This document shows positions 1 through 13,000 of a stretch of 64,000 bases of DNA, piece after piece. The position numbers and the translations under genes are program-made. This stretch comes from Lycorma delicatula. Its lineage: Eukaryota > Arthropoda > Insecta > Hemiptera > Fulgoridae. Position 1 is the stretch's first letter, and each line of letters begins with the position of its first letter. Below the pieces are notes generated by a model. The model ran no database searches and was not told the DNA's origin. It saw nothing but the letters and a program-made list of their open reading frames with translations. Location: the NCBI RefSeq assembly GCF_047948215.1, contig NC_134462.1, positions 113,845,937-113,909,936 on the forward strand, in the 5' to 3' direction.

Positions 1-305
1 ATCTCCAGAACTACTTGACCGATGTTCACGAAACTTGGCTATAATATTTCTATAGTAGGGTCATTGATGTTATTAAATTTTCAATACAAAAGGTCAGGGC
101 GTGGGGGATAAGTAGATGAAAACGAAATCGTCTCCAGATTTTGAATAATTAAGGTTATATATTTTTTTGATAATTTTGTGAATATTCATAAACAACATTT
201 GCAGAAGGAATTTGTTGCTAAATTACACTCCAAACCTTAAAAATTTATTTTAATTTTGAAAAATTATATATGTAGAAGGCAGTACAAGGGGTGATTTTGG
301 TTACA

Positions 306-338
<33 letters not shown>

Positions 339-640
339 TTATGTGAACAATTATAAAAAAATAATCTTTTGTGAAAAAATGTTTTTATTAAATTGCACCC
401 CCACTCCAAAATAGTAATAATTTTTAAATGTTGTAGAAGACAGTACAGTGGGTCTTTTCGTTGCAGTTTTTTCTATTAGCATCTAGTTGGATCCTCAAAT
501 ATGTTCATCATCAAAGTAGAGTCTTGAACCAGCCGCCCCCCACGTTACATACCCTACATCCCACTTAATGGCCGGACTACTGCTGTAGTAGTCTGCTATG
601 TTGTGACGTCACAGGTATACGATAGAATTAAATAAATAAA
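1..640 (+). repeat. Dispersed repeat module A, copy 1 (runs off the left edge)
   Basis: This stretch is similar to 49690-50148. Both copies share a segment close to ATCTCCAGAACTACTTGACC near the start, then ATTAAATTTTCAATA.AAAAGGTCA. They also share a later block with a TGACGTCACAG-like stretch followed by an AGAATTAAATAAATAAA-like stretch. There is no long open frame. A poly-T run sits near 309-333. At 50 kb the module directly abuts repeat family B, which suggests the two may belong to one larger element. The superfamily is not recognised. Confidence 0.6.
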
Positions 641-1987
641 TTGTAAAAAAGTAGTTAAAGTGGCCGCTAGTACCGCCACTCCCGCGCGAATGAATTACGG
701 TATGAGGCGCGCGCTTTAATTAGAATCATTGAATTAAATGAACAAAAGATATTGCATTTAAATAAAATTATAAATATTTTAAATTAAGTTACGTGTTAAA
801 GCCGTACATCAGTAAAAAGCCGTGTGACGGGAAAAGTCCTACAACTGTGTTAGCAGCTTGCTTTAATTTTTTTTCTAAAATTTAATGACCAAAATTTAGT
901 GATAATTAAATGTAAATTGGGGTTTAAAATCCTGAAGAAAGGTGGCAGATGAATCAGTGGAATTTAGAGAAGCTTGAGGAAGAAGAGGTAGAGAACCATC
1001 CTACCATCCTTTTTTATATGTTACGTTTCAGGTTGGGATCTGTTTGGTTTGAAATCCTAATCGCTATTTTTTTGTTTTCTTTGTTTCAATTAAAAATATA
1101 TAATTTTCAGTTATAACAATATAGAATATTCAAATTTTTTCGATACTAATTATAACTTTTATATAATCAAAACAATATTTTACAAGTTAATGAAAAGTAG
1201 AAGTGCGATATCGTGATCTATCAATGTCAGAATTGAAGAGAATAATCTACATTTCACCACGCTTAAAAGCGTACAGTTTTGTACAGAATATTGACATTTT
1301 TTAAAAAAGGTTACAACGAAGTTAGTAAACTTTCACAGCATTTGCATACAGATTAAATTTTAACCCTTCACTCTGCTGATATATTTCAAAGTTATTATTA
1401 TCCCGACCGTCTTATTTATTTTCTAATATATTTATTTAAATTATCTAAAAGAAAAATTATTTTAAAACATTTCTATAACACTTTGTTAAAATGTAAAAAA
1501 CATATTTTCAGTAATTTATTTTTGAGTTAAGGGTTATAAGATTTAAAAAAAATCATTATCAAAGAAATATTTCAAATTTTTACAATATGAACAAAAATAT
1601 ATATTAAAAAAAAAAAACTTAATTTTATCCCAAATTTCAGTAAAAAGTTTTGCTTATAAAAAAAGTAGTTTCAAACCATTAATCTTGGGTATAACCGTAA
1701 GATATAAAAATTATATTGAGTTCTTCAATTTTAAGAGGCGGATGAATTATTACTTAATCATTAAATATTTCATAAGCTTAATTATGAATTAGCTTAACTT
1801 CTATATTTTTCATTAAAATAATTTACAACGATTGGTATAATATTCATGAATAGTTTCTTCCATTAAGTTCCAAGTTGACTCTCGATATCGGATTGAAATT
1901 TTTTTCATTTACCGTGAAATTAATTTACTATGAAATTACCAAATTTTCAATACATCACAGTTTCCGCCAATAAAATTAAAAAAATTT
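641..1987. other. A+T-rich non-coding sequence
   Basis: Only short open frames occur here. The first 80 bases are richer in G+C (CCGCTAGTACCGCCACTCC region) and may still belong to module A. The rest is simple A/T-rich sequence with no recognised motif. Confidence 0.5.
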
Positions 1988-2640
1988 GATGTGGGCATCA
2001 AATGACTTCATTGTACGCCTATTAAATTACATATACAGATGTTTTAAAAATATTAATCATTAATAACTTCTATAAATTTATTGTTATTATTTATCGTAAA
2101 TTTTTTGTACATTAAAAGGTTAATAATTATTAATAAATCGAAATTTAAATTAAAAAAGAGATGAAATCTGATTCGAACCGATGTGCCTTCCCCTTGTAAG
2201 ATCCAAATAATTAATTAATTAAAATTTCATTTGGGTATAACTCTGGAACCGATGAAAATAAGTACCACTAATGATATACTGTAGAAAAGCGGTCAATGAG
2301 AGCTTATTATGCGGTTAAAAAAAGTCCAAAAACCAAATTTAGAGGATTTTGAGCTTTTTTTGACACTTTTGGTTCGGTCGATTGCAATCAAAAAGGGAGA
2401 TGCACAAATAAATGTTACAGCAGTTCAAAATCCAAAATTTCAACATCCTACGGAAAATCGTTTTGATTTATGCGAGATACATACGTACATAGAAATACAT
2501 ACATACGTACGTACGTACGTACGTACAGTCGTCACTTCAAAACTAGTCAAAAAGGATTCAGGGATGGCCAACATTTCCGTGGAAATCTGAAAAACCGAAA
2601 TTTTTCGCGATCACAATTTTTTCTTTATTTCGTACGAGTA
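1988..2640 (+). repeat. Dispersed repeat family B, copy 1
   Basis: It opens with GATGTGGGCATCAAATGACT and TTGTACGCCTATTAAATTAC. It ends near CGATCACAATTTTTTC and TTCGTACGAGTA. The same landmarks occur at 29884, 50150, 55076 and, inverted, at 54793. The middle shares ATAACTCTGGAACCGATGAA and AGTACCACT with the other copies. A (TACG)n tract occupies about 2504-2526, exactly where the copy at 55.5 kb has a perfect palindrome. Short frames run through it but none resembles a known protein. Confidence 0.7.
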
Positions 2641-2644
2641 AGTA

Positions 2645-4320
2645 ACAAAAAACTGACACCTATATATTTTTTAAATTATTTTTCAATGTAGAAAACTGAA
2701 AGTATTTTATACTTAGCTTAAAAAATAAAGTAAAACTTTCTTAAAATTATTAAAAAATAACAAACATAGCGGTGTGGTAGAGTAGTGATATCTTCATTTA
2801 AGGGTGCTTAATTCGAATAAGGCTCATTTTTTTATAGAATAGTATATTAGCGAATGACAGGCTCAATAAGTAAATAGTACCTAATTTGTACCGATGAAGG
2901 AGGTTACCTCAGATATTTTATTTGGCTCATTACTACCTTGTGTAACGTTGGATGTAAATTAGGTAGCACAGCATGTTTAATATTATCCTCTGTTTTAAAG
3001 AAAAATACTTTTAATTACTTAGAAAAAGATAGTTAATTGTATTACGCGCGTAAGGTATTGTTATTTTGAAATAGTACAATTGTTGTTTAACTTTCAGACG
3101 ATATCTGTGAATGTTATAATTATATCAGTTATAATTATAACGAAGACAATTCCTGGAAAATAATTTGAAACGGATAGACTAAATATATTCTTAGAATTCA
3201 CATCTGTTTCTTGTTGACCGACGTTAACGGTACGAGAGGAGGGTTCTTGTCGAGAGATCCTCGTTCATCAATCGGGTGACAGGTTTGTTCTCCGGCTTTA
3301 ACGAATGTTTTCATTTGAACATCAACACGAGCGGAATAAGAAGCGAGGGTCTATACGGTTTGTCTATAGGAAGGCGTCGGTATGTTTCGAGCCTAGCTAG
3401 CAGGCGTCGTAAGGAGGAAAGGGGCGTCCCCTGCAATTTCTCACCCTTCCACCACAACCCTTGTTTTCTTGCCTTCTCACGTCCATTACGCCCTCTACGC
3501 AGTTTATCTAGTACTCCACCTATTCGTCCACCGCTTCGTATCGATACGACTTAGAAAAAACACTCTGTCCGGCCCTGCCCAGTCTTGTCACAGCACCTAA
3601 TAACTGTTATTCATTCTTAAGAGTGCGGAGTGTGTACAAGTACCCGTTCATTTTAAAACAAATACTTTTTAGTCGTGAACAGAATATCCAATTTAAAAGA
3701 AAGGACTGTATTAAACTCGACGTAAATATCGTTAACTACAAAAGGTTTAAACGATGAAAAAGAATAATAATAGAAAAGTGTTAATGCATTTTATAGAAAG
3801 ATTACTTAATATTAATTTCATAAATAAAGAGTGACATGTTAAGATGTACAGAGAACATATATGACATGTAAATTTCGGTTAAACAATTTCATCTTTATTG
3901 TATACCTACTTAATAATCTTTTGGACAAAATACGAGTTAAGGATGCACCAAGGATGCGTAAATTCATCTGTATCAAGATTAAATTACTCAATCCGTCATT
4001 AAACTGATAGAAATAATGCCGGTCATCACGACTCAAATATTTCAGTATAATTTATTAATTATGGTTTTCAAAGGGAAGAAGATAGATAACTTTAATTTTT
4101 TTTATAACAGAAACGTTCTAAAAAAAGATAAAATAGGTTACAAGTAGTTACTGTAGTAGTGTGTACCTAGTGTACATATCTACAGTAATAATAATAACCC
4201 GGTTACAATAAGAGAGCTGAATGTCTGCTTCTCTCCAACCGCTTTGTCTAGCGCATTAGTTATTGTATTTTACTAGTCTGTTGTGTTTGCATTTTATATA
4301 CAAACTATTGCTGCAGAGCA
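2645..4320. other. Intergenic sequence with one G+C-richer block at 3220-3600
   Basis: Mostly A/T-rich. Positions 3220-3600 have clearly higher G+C and balanced base use, with an open frame of about 90 codons on + (3276-3554) that I do not recognise and that has no splice-site or homology support. The block could be an old exon, a conserved regulatory segment or an undetected repeat. Nothing else was recognised. Confidence 0.4.
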
Positions 4321-4324
4321 AACT

Positions 4325-4450
4325 AGCCGTAGCTAGGCCGTCCGGGTGGGTTTTCCTGGTGAGTGGCGTCTCGGAACGGGATTATTAGGTGGGCAAAATT
4401 GATTAGCTCTTGTGTGAAAATATTTTTTTTTTTGAACGATCAAAACCGGT
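4325..4450 (+). repeat. Retroelement leader-like repeat, copy 1
   Basis: It contains GGCGTCTCGGAACGGGATTA, then AAAATTGATTAGCTCTTGTG and a T-run. The same order occurs at 47941-48075 (+) and in reverse near 61230-61330. In the 61-kb copy it precedes a coding-like remnant, so it is probably the leader of a non-LTR element. No coding potential is visible here. Confidence 0.5.
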
Positions 4451-6070
4451 ATAACGAATGTTAAAATAGAAATGTTAAATCTAGAAATTGATACTAACGA
4501 ATCGGGATTTTCTGTAAGCGATCGGTACATTCCGGTGCTAAACTAAGGGGAACGGACATACACACAGATAGACAGACACACATATAAATATGACACCCCC
4601 GTTTAATAGGGGGTGCCATATTATTAATAATCGGATGATGTCATCTGGTTATATAGTACAACAAACCACGCTAGCCCGTTCAGCCAAAACCAGTTGACAG
4701 ATCGGTTATCAAAGACAGCTCATTTAGTGAATCCTTAGCAAATGTTATTTGAATGAATAACCGTCTCAAAACATCCAAATTAATCTATGTGAATTAAGAG
4801 AGATAGCAAGACCTAGAGAAAAGGATTACAAACTTCTCAAACTCATAATATGGCAATTTTCAATTCTAGGATAAAGTGTTATTTTGCAAGGACACCGACC
4901 TTCTTAAAACCTTTGAGTTTCAGGAATCGAACGACGAACAATCATTTTCCGTCTGGGATAGAATGTATAAAATATCAATTTCGCGTGTCGATTAGAGCTC
5001 ATCGGTAAAGCTTTTTTCATTAAAAATTCTTTAATATACAAAACGGATTGTATTAGATTAGTTACCGATAGGTAAATTAGGGTTGAGAGGCCCCCATCCA
5101 TATAAACACCTCAATTTTCTCGTTAGTTTTGTACTTTGACACTGAGTAAATATGATGAAAGACAATTTTGAGTAGTAATAAATAAAAATTCAGCCTAATC
5201 TCATAAATCAATCATCGAAGCAGTTGGATATCGTTAAACTGATATTACAGAATTTTTTCAGTTGTATGGTGAAGTGTCTTATTTCAGAGAGACTCTGGAC
5301 ACAAATATAATTTCGAAGAAATAATGACTTTGTTACTTTTGTCAAATTTTACACCAAGTACCGATTAGAAATACCGGTGATGCTCCTTTTTAATCCTTTT
5401 TAATATGGCTTAACATTGCAAAGAAAGAAGGAAGTTAACTGTTAGTGTGAGCAGTAAGCTAGGAGGACCAATTTTATGTGGGATACAACTGGAGTTGTTC
5501 CCATTAATGAGCGTCTTCTCTCAGAGTTTTTGATAATATTAGGAAAAAAGTTCCACGCATAACTCCATAAACAGAGTTACGATACAATATAAAACCAAAA
5601 AAATCCCAAAATCTGTATTACGCAGTAAGGTCCCTAAATCTTTACAATAGATACCATGAGTATGTCATGGATTTGGGATTATGTCTGAGTATGTCTGGAT
5701 TTTGGGACATACTCATGGTATCAAATCCAGAAAAACTTAATCTCATCTTCAGAAAAACTCTTGTCTTTCTCAAGATGAGATTAAGGATAAGGGAAAAATA
5801 TGATCAGAAAAGATGGAATGATATACCCAGTGAAAGATCTACCTACCAAAGAGATGCTTCAAATCTCCTCCAGATAATAAAATCCATTTAACTTAAGTTT
5901 GTTTGGAAGAATCAGATCAGCACGTTACTAATTGACAATTTTACCAATACCGGTTAAAATATAAGCTAAAATTAATTGTTTTCCCTTTGTATAAGTAAAG
6001 ATTCACTAGAAAACAAATTGTTATTTCAGTTAGGGAACATCTTCGATTACTCAGAAGATAACTACATAAT
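4451..6070. other. Intergenic A/T-rich sequence with two adjacent hairpins
   Basis: No gene was recognised. Two perfect inverted repeats lie close together: arms 5650-5666 and 5706-5722 (17 bp, GATACCATGAGTATGTC), and arms 5736-5749 and 5772-5785 (14 bp, CTTAATCTCATCTT). The surrounding text partly repeats itself (ATGGATTTGGGATT and TGGATTTTGGGACA), as if short pieces had been copied in both orientations. Confidence 0.5.
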
Positions 6071-6074
6071 CGTC

Positions 6075-6490
6075 ATCTGGTGTTCTACCTGGCGGCAGGT
6101 CCCTTACTCCACTTCTATCTCCAACCATCCATGTTCCAAGCATTTTCCTTCATCCCCTTCTGGTTTACAATCTTAACCTCATGTATTAACAATATCCTTC
6201 TTCTTCTCTGTTTCCTTTATTTTTTTACTGACCATTTCAATGCAGGTGTCAAGATTTCACTTTCTCTAACTCCATGTCCTAACCGGTTAACTTTTCTTTT
6301 CATTAATTCCCCATTCCTCAGTTTATCCGTCCATCTAACTTTCTTTATATATCCAAGTGTCAAAAGCTTCAATTCATCCCTCTTCTTCTTCCTCGTCGTC
6401 CACGCTTCACTCCATACAACAAAACAATCCAAACATAGCATTTGGTTAACCTCTTTCTTAACTCCATGTAAAACTCCTTTTTAACTATGT
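6075..6490 (-). pseudogene. Non-LTR retrotransposon remnant, C-terminal end of reverse transcriptase ORF
   Basis: The minus strand reads a degraded peptide with WSEAWTTRKK, then YIKKVRWTDKLRN and GELMKRKVNRLGH. This matches the C-terminal region of insect LINE reverse transcriptases, which typically read like YG.E.WT..KK...L.A.E...+R+..I.WTD+.RN.E.L.R, followed by a GH motif and a short basic tail. Seen: the spacing of SEAWT, WTD, RN and GH. Inferred: a dead fragment, because the catalytic RT domain and endonuclease are absent and stops interrupt the tail. The first hundred or so residues on the amino side are not recognisable. The A/T-poor codon use contrasts with the flanks. Confidence 0.6.
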
Positions 6491-6822
6491 ATAAGTCTAG
6501 ATTTTTATATACCGATTACGTATTGTGTAGAAATATTCAAAGTAAACTCATTCATCTGAATAAGCTACGTTTTCTTTGATTATGTGAAGTGAAAATCTAA
6601 GATTTTCACGTAACTATATATTTTTGCGAAAATAATACTTTTCCATGATCTGAATCAAAATATAGCGGGTTTAATTGCTAAGATTTTACCCATTAGGCTG
6701 GTGAATCCGTTAGCAGTTTATTATTTGAAATGAGTTGTAAAGGGTTTCGTAAAAGTATATAAATTATATACTAGGATATACAATAAAGAATCTTTATAAA
6801 ATGAAGAAAAAAATATACATCT

Positions 6823-7019
<197 letters not shown>

Positions 7020-9893
7020 CATTATAAATGTAATTACTGGAGCCGATAGGCCGAATCATATTGCTAAATATAGAAGCTATCATTTTCTTTCAGAGAAGGT
7101 ACTACACTTTTTTTATATATTTCAAATAAAGTTAATGGATAACAGTTAAATGGTTCAAGTATAAAGAAGATATGATGAAAAGAAAAAAAAAGAAGATACT
7201 ACAAGACTACTACGAATGAAAAAGAAATGAATGAATGTGATGAAAGGAAAAAAGAAAGAAGAATGAAAAAGTAGAAGTTAAATATCTCATAAAAGAAAAG
7301 AGCACTTGCCCGATAATGAACATCACTCAAATGCCTCAAGCCAAATGACTTTAAGTGAAATATAGGTTTCTGTGTGTGCAAAGAAGAAGTAAACCTTCCT
7401 AAAATAATTAACAGGCCGTTCTTTTAAACTTAATACTAATCTGGATTGTAAATAAACTAAAGCTCTAGTTCGTGGACTGTTTAATGTTCAGTAGTATTTT
7501 TTTTCATTTTATTACTATTTTCTTTATTTTTAACAATTTTGTTTATTACTACAACTATTATTACTTTTATTATTACTAATACATTTCGTTTCTATAATAA
7601 ATTATGTCTTCTTTTTTATAAAAAAAAAAAAAAAACTAGTTATAATATTGTTATTTTGTTTTAAAGTTAACTTATGTTTATAGTTTCTATCATTTAAGCC
7701 TTTATAGAGTGCAGTTGTTTTTTAACCCATTCATTTAGTTAAATTAATTAATTTGTAACGAAAAGTTATCACTTAAAAAAAAAAGTTAAAAAAAAAACTA
7801 TTTTAAGTTTGATTATTGATAGAAATAGATTAACCAGATTTTTTCTGATATACTTCGAACTGATATTAAGAGATTTATGCGTTTTAGTATAGCCAATTCT
7901 CTTACCAAATATTAACATTATACTTGCACAAAGCATTGCTTCATGATTTAAAGGGATAGAGATTCATATTTGATTATTATTAAACACCTCAAATATCTCA
8001 TCTCTTTGTTGCGATCGAAGTATCAAAAGACCTGCAATACCTGAGACGAAGATCAAACTGGATTTTAATAAGAGTAATGATGCTTATAATCAGTACGAGT
8101 ATTATATAGTGTAGTGTTATAATTTAAAAGGCTGAAAAACACCTATATTTTACTGGGCTTCTATTCCAATTCGGGTCATTCAATAAAGCAAAAGTGAATA
8201 GTTATTATTTCTTCACTCAGTATGACTGTAATATTTAATATTTTTAGTATTAATACTATTTAATATTATATTTTTTTATTTTATTGTAATATTTTCAATA
8301 TTATTAAATTATTATAATTTATTATACGATAACGTTAATAAAATTATTTAAGTTGAGATCGAGTCGAGTTATTTAATTTTACTTGGCTGGAAATCAAAAC
8401 TGGTTTTTTAATCTAGAGTGACTCGCTTCAAGAATTTTTGCCACAACTTTGTTGTTTATGAACGAATTTGAATAGATAATGCGTAATTTTCTTTGTCATA
8501 AGGCTTAAATTTTTTTGTAACATCCATTTAAATAAACCAACGGTCGCAAAGATAATTAAGGATTTAAAGTTTACATAGTTAGGACGTTTTTTACTTAAAT
8601 TCAGCCACAACTATTCGCACGTGAACTAACACTACTTTAAAAAGTTTGAACCGTAAACCACGATAAAGACTTATACAAAATATCGTATCGTACATTAATC
8701 GAGTACGTAACAAAATACACGACACGCGCCAAAAGAACCGTTCTAAGAGGGATAACCACAGAACTGAACTTTATATACGTGGAAAAAGTAAAAGAGAAAC
8801 AAAGATAAAATAAAATAAAAATAACTGTTTAGTATTTGAAACATCATGTCACTTTTTTAATAATGTAAACACGTTAAAATACATCGCTTCGTAAATAACA
8901 GTTCCGTCATATTTATGCTACTAAGAGATGCTAATCATAGTGTACCAGTGTTTCAGAGTACAATAGTATAGCGATAACGTGCGGTGATCATCCAAGCTCG
9001 CCGACACGTGGCAGCTACTGTATGTAACTGATATAATAACTAAGCAATATCAAAATCAAATAAGAAGAACCGGTCAAAGTAGATATCAGTTTTGATTTTT
9101 TTCTTGTTTAATTTCACGATCAACAATAGTTTATAATTTATTGATTATATTAAGGAAAGTTCTGCAGAAATGTTAGTTGCCCTTTTTTATACGATCATCA
9201 GATATTAATTTTGTAATCGTGACATTCCATGTACTCGTATTTTTATGCAGAAGCTCAAGAAATTACTTTTACCTCAAGAAAACTTTAAAAAACTCGCCTA
9301 AAGAATTCAGTTCCAGAAAGCACAGCGGAGATCCATTTATGATCTTGTCATACGGAAAATATTACATATGCGAAATCGATCGGAAATTTAGAGAAAGGTG
9401 CAGATTGAGTGGGCTAATTCTAGCAGGAATTGTTGAATATGAAGTATTTTGCAACATTGGTAATTTTGCCGATCGATTTCAAATTTTATTGTGAAGACTG
9501 AAGAAATTTCAGAGGTACAAAACAAAGATGTAATAGGATTCTCACAACGACGTTGTTTTACATGACAACCCCTATTCAGGTCGTCTTAAAGTAGAATTTT
9601 TTACACTTAAAAACTGTTTTTAATTTCAACAATGGTACTTCACTTTTTGAAATAACTGTTTCCATAGAAACGGATAAAACGTTTGCGTATAAAATTAATA
9701 TAATTCGGTTTTATTAAGTAAATTTTATGAATAACAGATTTTGAGTAAATCGCTTTAAAATTACAATTTTATAAATACTTTCAACAATTTTACAAATACT
9801 GTATAAATTTATTTGTAAATTACTAATAAATAATATTTATAATAATTCTCCATATGTTATAATAATAACATATGTATAATAATACTTCACATT
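7020..9893. other. Upstream flank of the carrier gene, no gene recognised
   Basis: A/T-rich with poly-A and poly-T runs near 7500 and 7620. Around 8980-9020 there is a G+C-richer patch with CACGTG and CAGCTAC. An open frame at 9177-9494 (105 codons, no ATG at its start) is not recognised. An imperfectly placed promoter for the carrier gene could lie in this interval but no TATA or initiator can be assigned. Confidence 0.4.
9851..9874. repeat. Short hairpin just upstream of the carrier start codon
   Basis: CATATGTTAT and ATAACATATG form perfect 10-bp arms around AATA, 20 bases before the ATG at 9894. It may be chance in A/T-rich DNA or a 5' untranslated structure. Confidence 0.6.
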
Positions 9894-10031
9894 ATGGAGA
9901 ACGAATTTATTATCATAAACATTGAAAATAAATCCACTGTTTGGTGGAAAATTATGATAGCAGGAGGGGTAGCAGGTGCTATCTCCCATTCCTGCACAGC
10001 ACCCCTCGAAAGAATCAAAATACATCTCCAA
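9894..10031 (+). CDS. Carrier gene exon 1
   Basis: Forty-six codons from ATG to CAA, followed by a GTAAGT donor. It encodes the first transmembrane helix and first signature ([13 protein letters not shown]). The Pro and the charged Glu/Arg/Lys of the carrier motif are intact. The upstream frame is open to 9843 but has no ATG and no obvious acceptor, so 9894 is the likely start. Confidence 0.88.
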
Positions 10032-13000
10032 GTAAGTTTATTTATTTATCAATTAATTATTTATTTAATCATTATTAATTTATTTATCGCATTATATTTA
10101 TTTATCACAATAATATCTATCGTGAATAAGACTTCAGTTTCTGTTGCGTTTTAAGAACTGGAGATTTTTTCAGGATATTTTTTTTCATAAAAAAATAGGA
10201 AATGATGATTCTCTTCTACTATGACTGAGAGTCATTAGTTTTTCAAATATAAGTACGCGAATTGATTTTAATTACCAAATTAATTTAAATAATTTATCGA
10301 ATATAAATTGATTCTCCTTTAAATACCAATTTTAATTAGCCTTTTCTTAAATATACCTGTTAAAAATATGCCACGAGTAATTTTATTTTTAGAATGTTTA
10401 TTAATAACATTTTATAGTTTAAAACGTTATCAAATTAAATTAATTTTTATTCCTTTTAAGTCCCAGAACTCACCAAAGTTCTTAGTAAAGGTGCCACCAA
10501 AAGATGAATCTTCCAAGAAGAAAAAAAAAAATTTCAAGAAAAATAAATTCCTTGTAAAAAACAACAAATTTTTTTCCGAGTATTCATACTAAGGCATTTA
10601 TTCTACTTATTAATTTCTAAAATAATTAAATAAATAGATAACTGTAAAGTTCAGAAGTAGGTCTTAAAAAAAAATAGTCTGTAATAAACAAGTGAGAATA
10701 ATATCCCTGGACGTGAAATCTAAGAAAGAAAAACCTGTGAAATAGTTTCATAAACATACTGTACTAATTATAACCGTAAAAACTGATCGATCTGGAACGG
10801 ATTTATTCAAAGTAATATATACAGAGTGTTTCAAAAATGTTGGGCTGGCTATACTATTTCGAATTCTACTTGTACAATTAAACATAAAATATCCTTAGGA
10901 AAAATGCCCCTCGTCTGTCTTTTTGTTATTTTTATATAAAAATTTATATCAAGTTCGGATAGATGAATAACATATTTGGTAACTTTCATGATGATAAAGT
11001 TTTAAAATTAGCAAAACATCAGGACTTAAATACCTTATTACTGAATTTTATACATACTACGAACAGTAAATAAAAACAATTATTATTTAATCGTATTGAA
11101 CAAATAGTGGAGAACATAGAAACACACAATGATACATCAATTTTCTGCCATAACTCGGCTATTTATTAACCGATTTTAAAACATAAAATGTCATTTTTTT
11201 CTAAATTAAAGTCTTAATATTTCAGAAAAACATAAATTTTGATAAAACTAATAATTATGGAGATCGGATTGAAACATAAACATGGTCGCCGTTTTGTAAT
11301 TTGCTAAAGTATTTAAGTCCTGATTTTTGGTAATTTAAAAAATTTTTTACAAAGACGCTTACCAAATATTAATGTGATTCGTCTATCTGAACTTGAGATA
11401 AACATTTTTATATAAAAATAACAAAATTGGCGGACAGGAGGAGAACGAAGGAGAAATTGGCAATTTTCTAACGATATTTTTTGTTTAGTTTTACAAGTAG
11501 AATCCGAAAAAGTATAGTAAAATAAATTATTTCTGTATGAAACTTATGTTTGAAAATTGAGAAAAATTTTAAACTGATTTCAAATGTAAATAAAAACACA
11601 ACACCTAATTTACACGGATAAGTAAAGTAGCCACAGCATATTTCAAATTAAAATCTCAAAAAAATAAATATTTGTTTCTGTGTAACATGATTTCGTAATT
11701 TAAATTACTTTATTTTAATAAATTAACTCTAATACTTTATTACAACTGGATTTATTAACTTGAACTGTGCAAATGAAAGGATGAGTAAGATGATTGTTTA
11801 TAGAATTAGGAAATGGATGGTAAATACGTAACAGATTACGAACTACTGAAGAAGATAAATAGAATTACATTAATCAGGTTATAGATTATGATCAAAATCA
11901 TTTTAGTTGTAGTTGCAGGTTCAGTCATGTTTTATTAATATTTTCATTTCTTCATAAATTACACATTTTAAATAGTAACTTATTTTGTTATCCTTATATT
12001 TTATGAATTTACTCTTTGTACTAGTGTTTAAAATATTTGTCTGGGTTTTAAAAAAATTATTGCCGACTGAGTTTTCTTTTTTTTTGTATGTGTGAGTGTG
12101 TATATTATTTTACAGTTACATGTGCATGATCTGTAATTTAGTACGATTAAGAAGTAGAAGTTTTCCTTGTTTTCAGGCGTTTGGAAATACGGAGAAAACT
12201 AACAGCATGTTAGGTGTCACAAGATATATGATACAAGAAGGCGGTATTAGAAGTCTTTGGCGTAGTAATGGGATAAATGTGCTAAAAATAGCTCACTGCA
12301 TAAATCTACATAAATCTCACTGCAGAATCGGATTCTGCAGTGAGATTTATGGCATACGAACAAGCCAAATTCTTTTTGATCAGAAAGAAAGATGCTGAAT
12401 CTTCCACCGAAATTAGTGTGGGCGAAAGATTCATAGCAGGATCGTTTGCGGGAACGGTTGGTCAAACCGTAACCTATCCGTTAGAGGTAAGTTAACTTAT
12501 AAAATAACTGAATATAATTAAAAATAGAAATGATAATTATAATGATGCAGGAAATGGAATAATAAACGATTTTGGAAATGGACTAATACCACTTTTAGAG
12601 CTGGCGATGTGGCAGCCAGGGTCAATGTTATTGCAGGTGTAACGAAGACCTTTCCGTTGTCCACATGCCCCCTGCGATGGCAAGCATGTAGCAATGGTGC
12701 CCATGTATGTCGGTGCATGGGAGCTCTGAAAGCTTCGGTGAGTAGGAGCCTGGAGTCAGTGCAGAGATTGCGCATCCGCTCTCTGCCAGGACATATGCCG
12801 GTTCCACCGGAGTACCGGATCGGACTTCCAAGGTAAGTAGCCCTGGAGTGGGGGTGTACCCCGGCGGCTAGCCTTGCTACAGAAGGGATAAACAAAATGA
12901 ACATACTTTAAAAACAATCTAACGTGTCAGAGGGTGCACGTAAACACCCTAGTTTAGAAACCTCCGATTCGCCACAAGCGAAGAGAAAAATGAGCAAGGA

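Noticed and set aside
3276..3554. 92-codon frame in a G+C-richer block
   Set aside because: No ATG (it opens with GTG), no homology recognised, no splice context; kept only as a composition note.
9177..9494. 105-codon frame upstream of the carrier, possibly an extra 5' exon
   Set aside because: No ATG at its start, no EF-hand or other recognisable motif, and no suitable donor/acceptor pairing to 9894.
12247..12465. Minus-strand frame with duplicated peptide HKSHCRI...
   Set aside because: It is the shadow of exon 2. The repeated peptide appears because of the palindrome.
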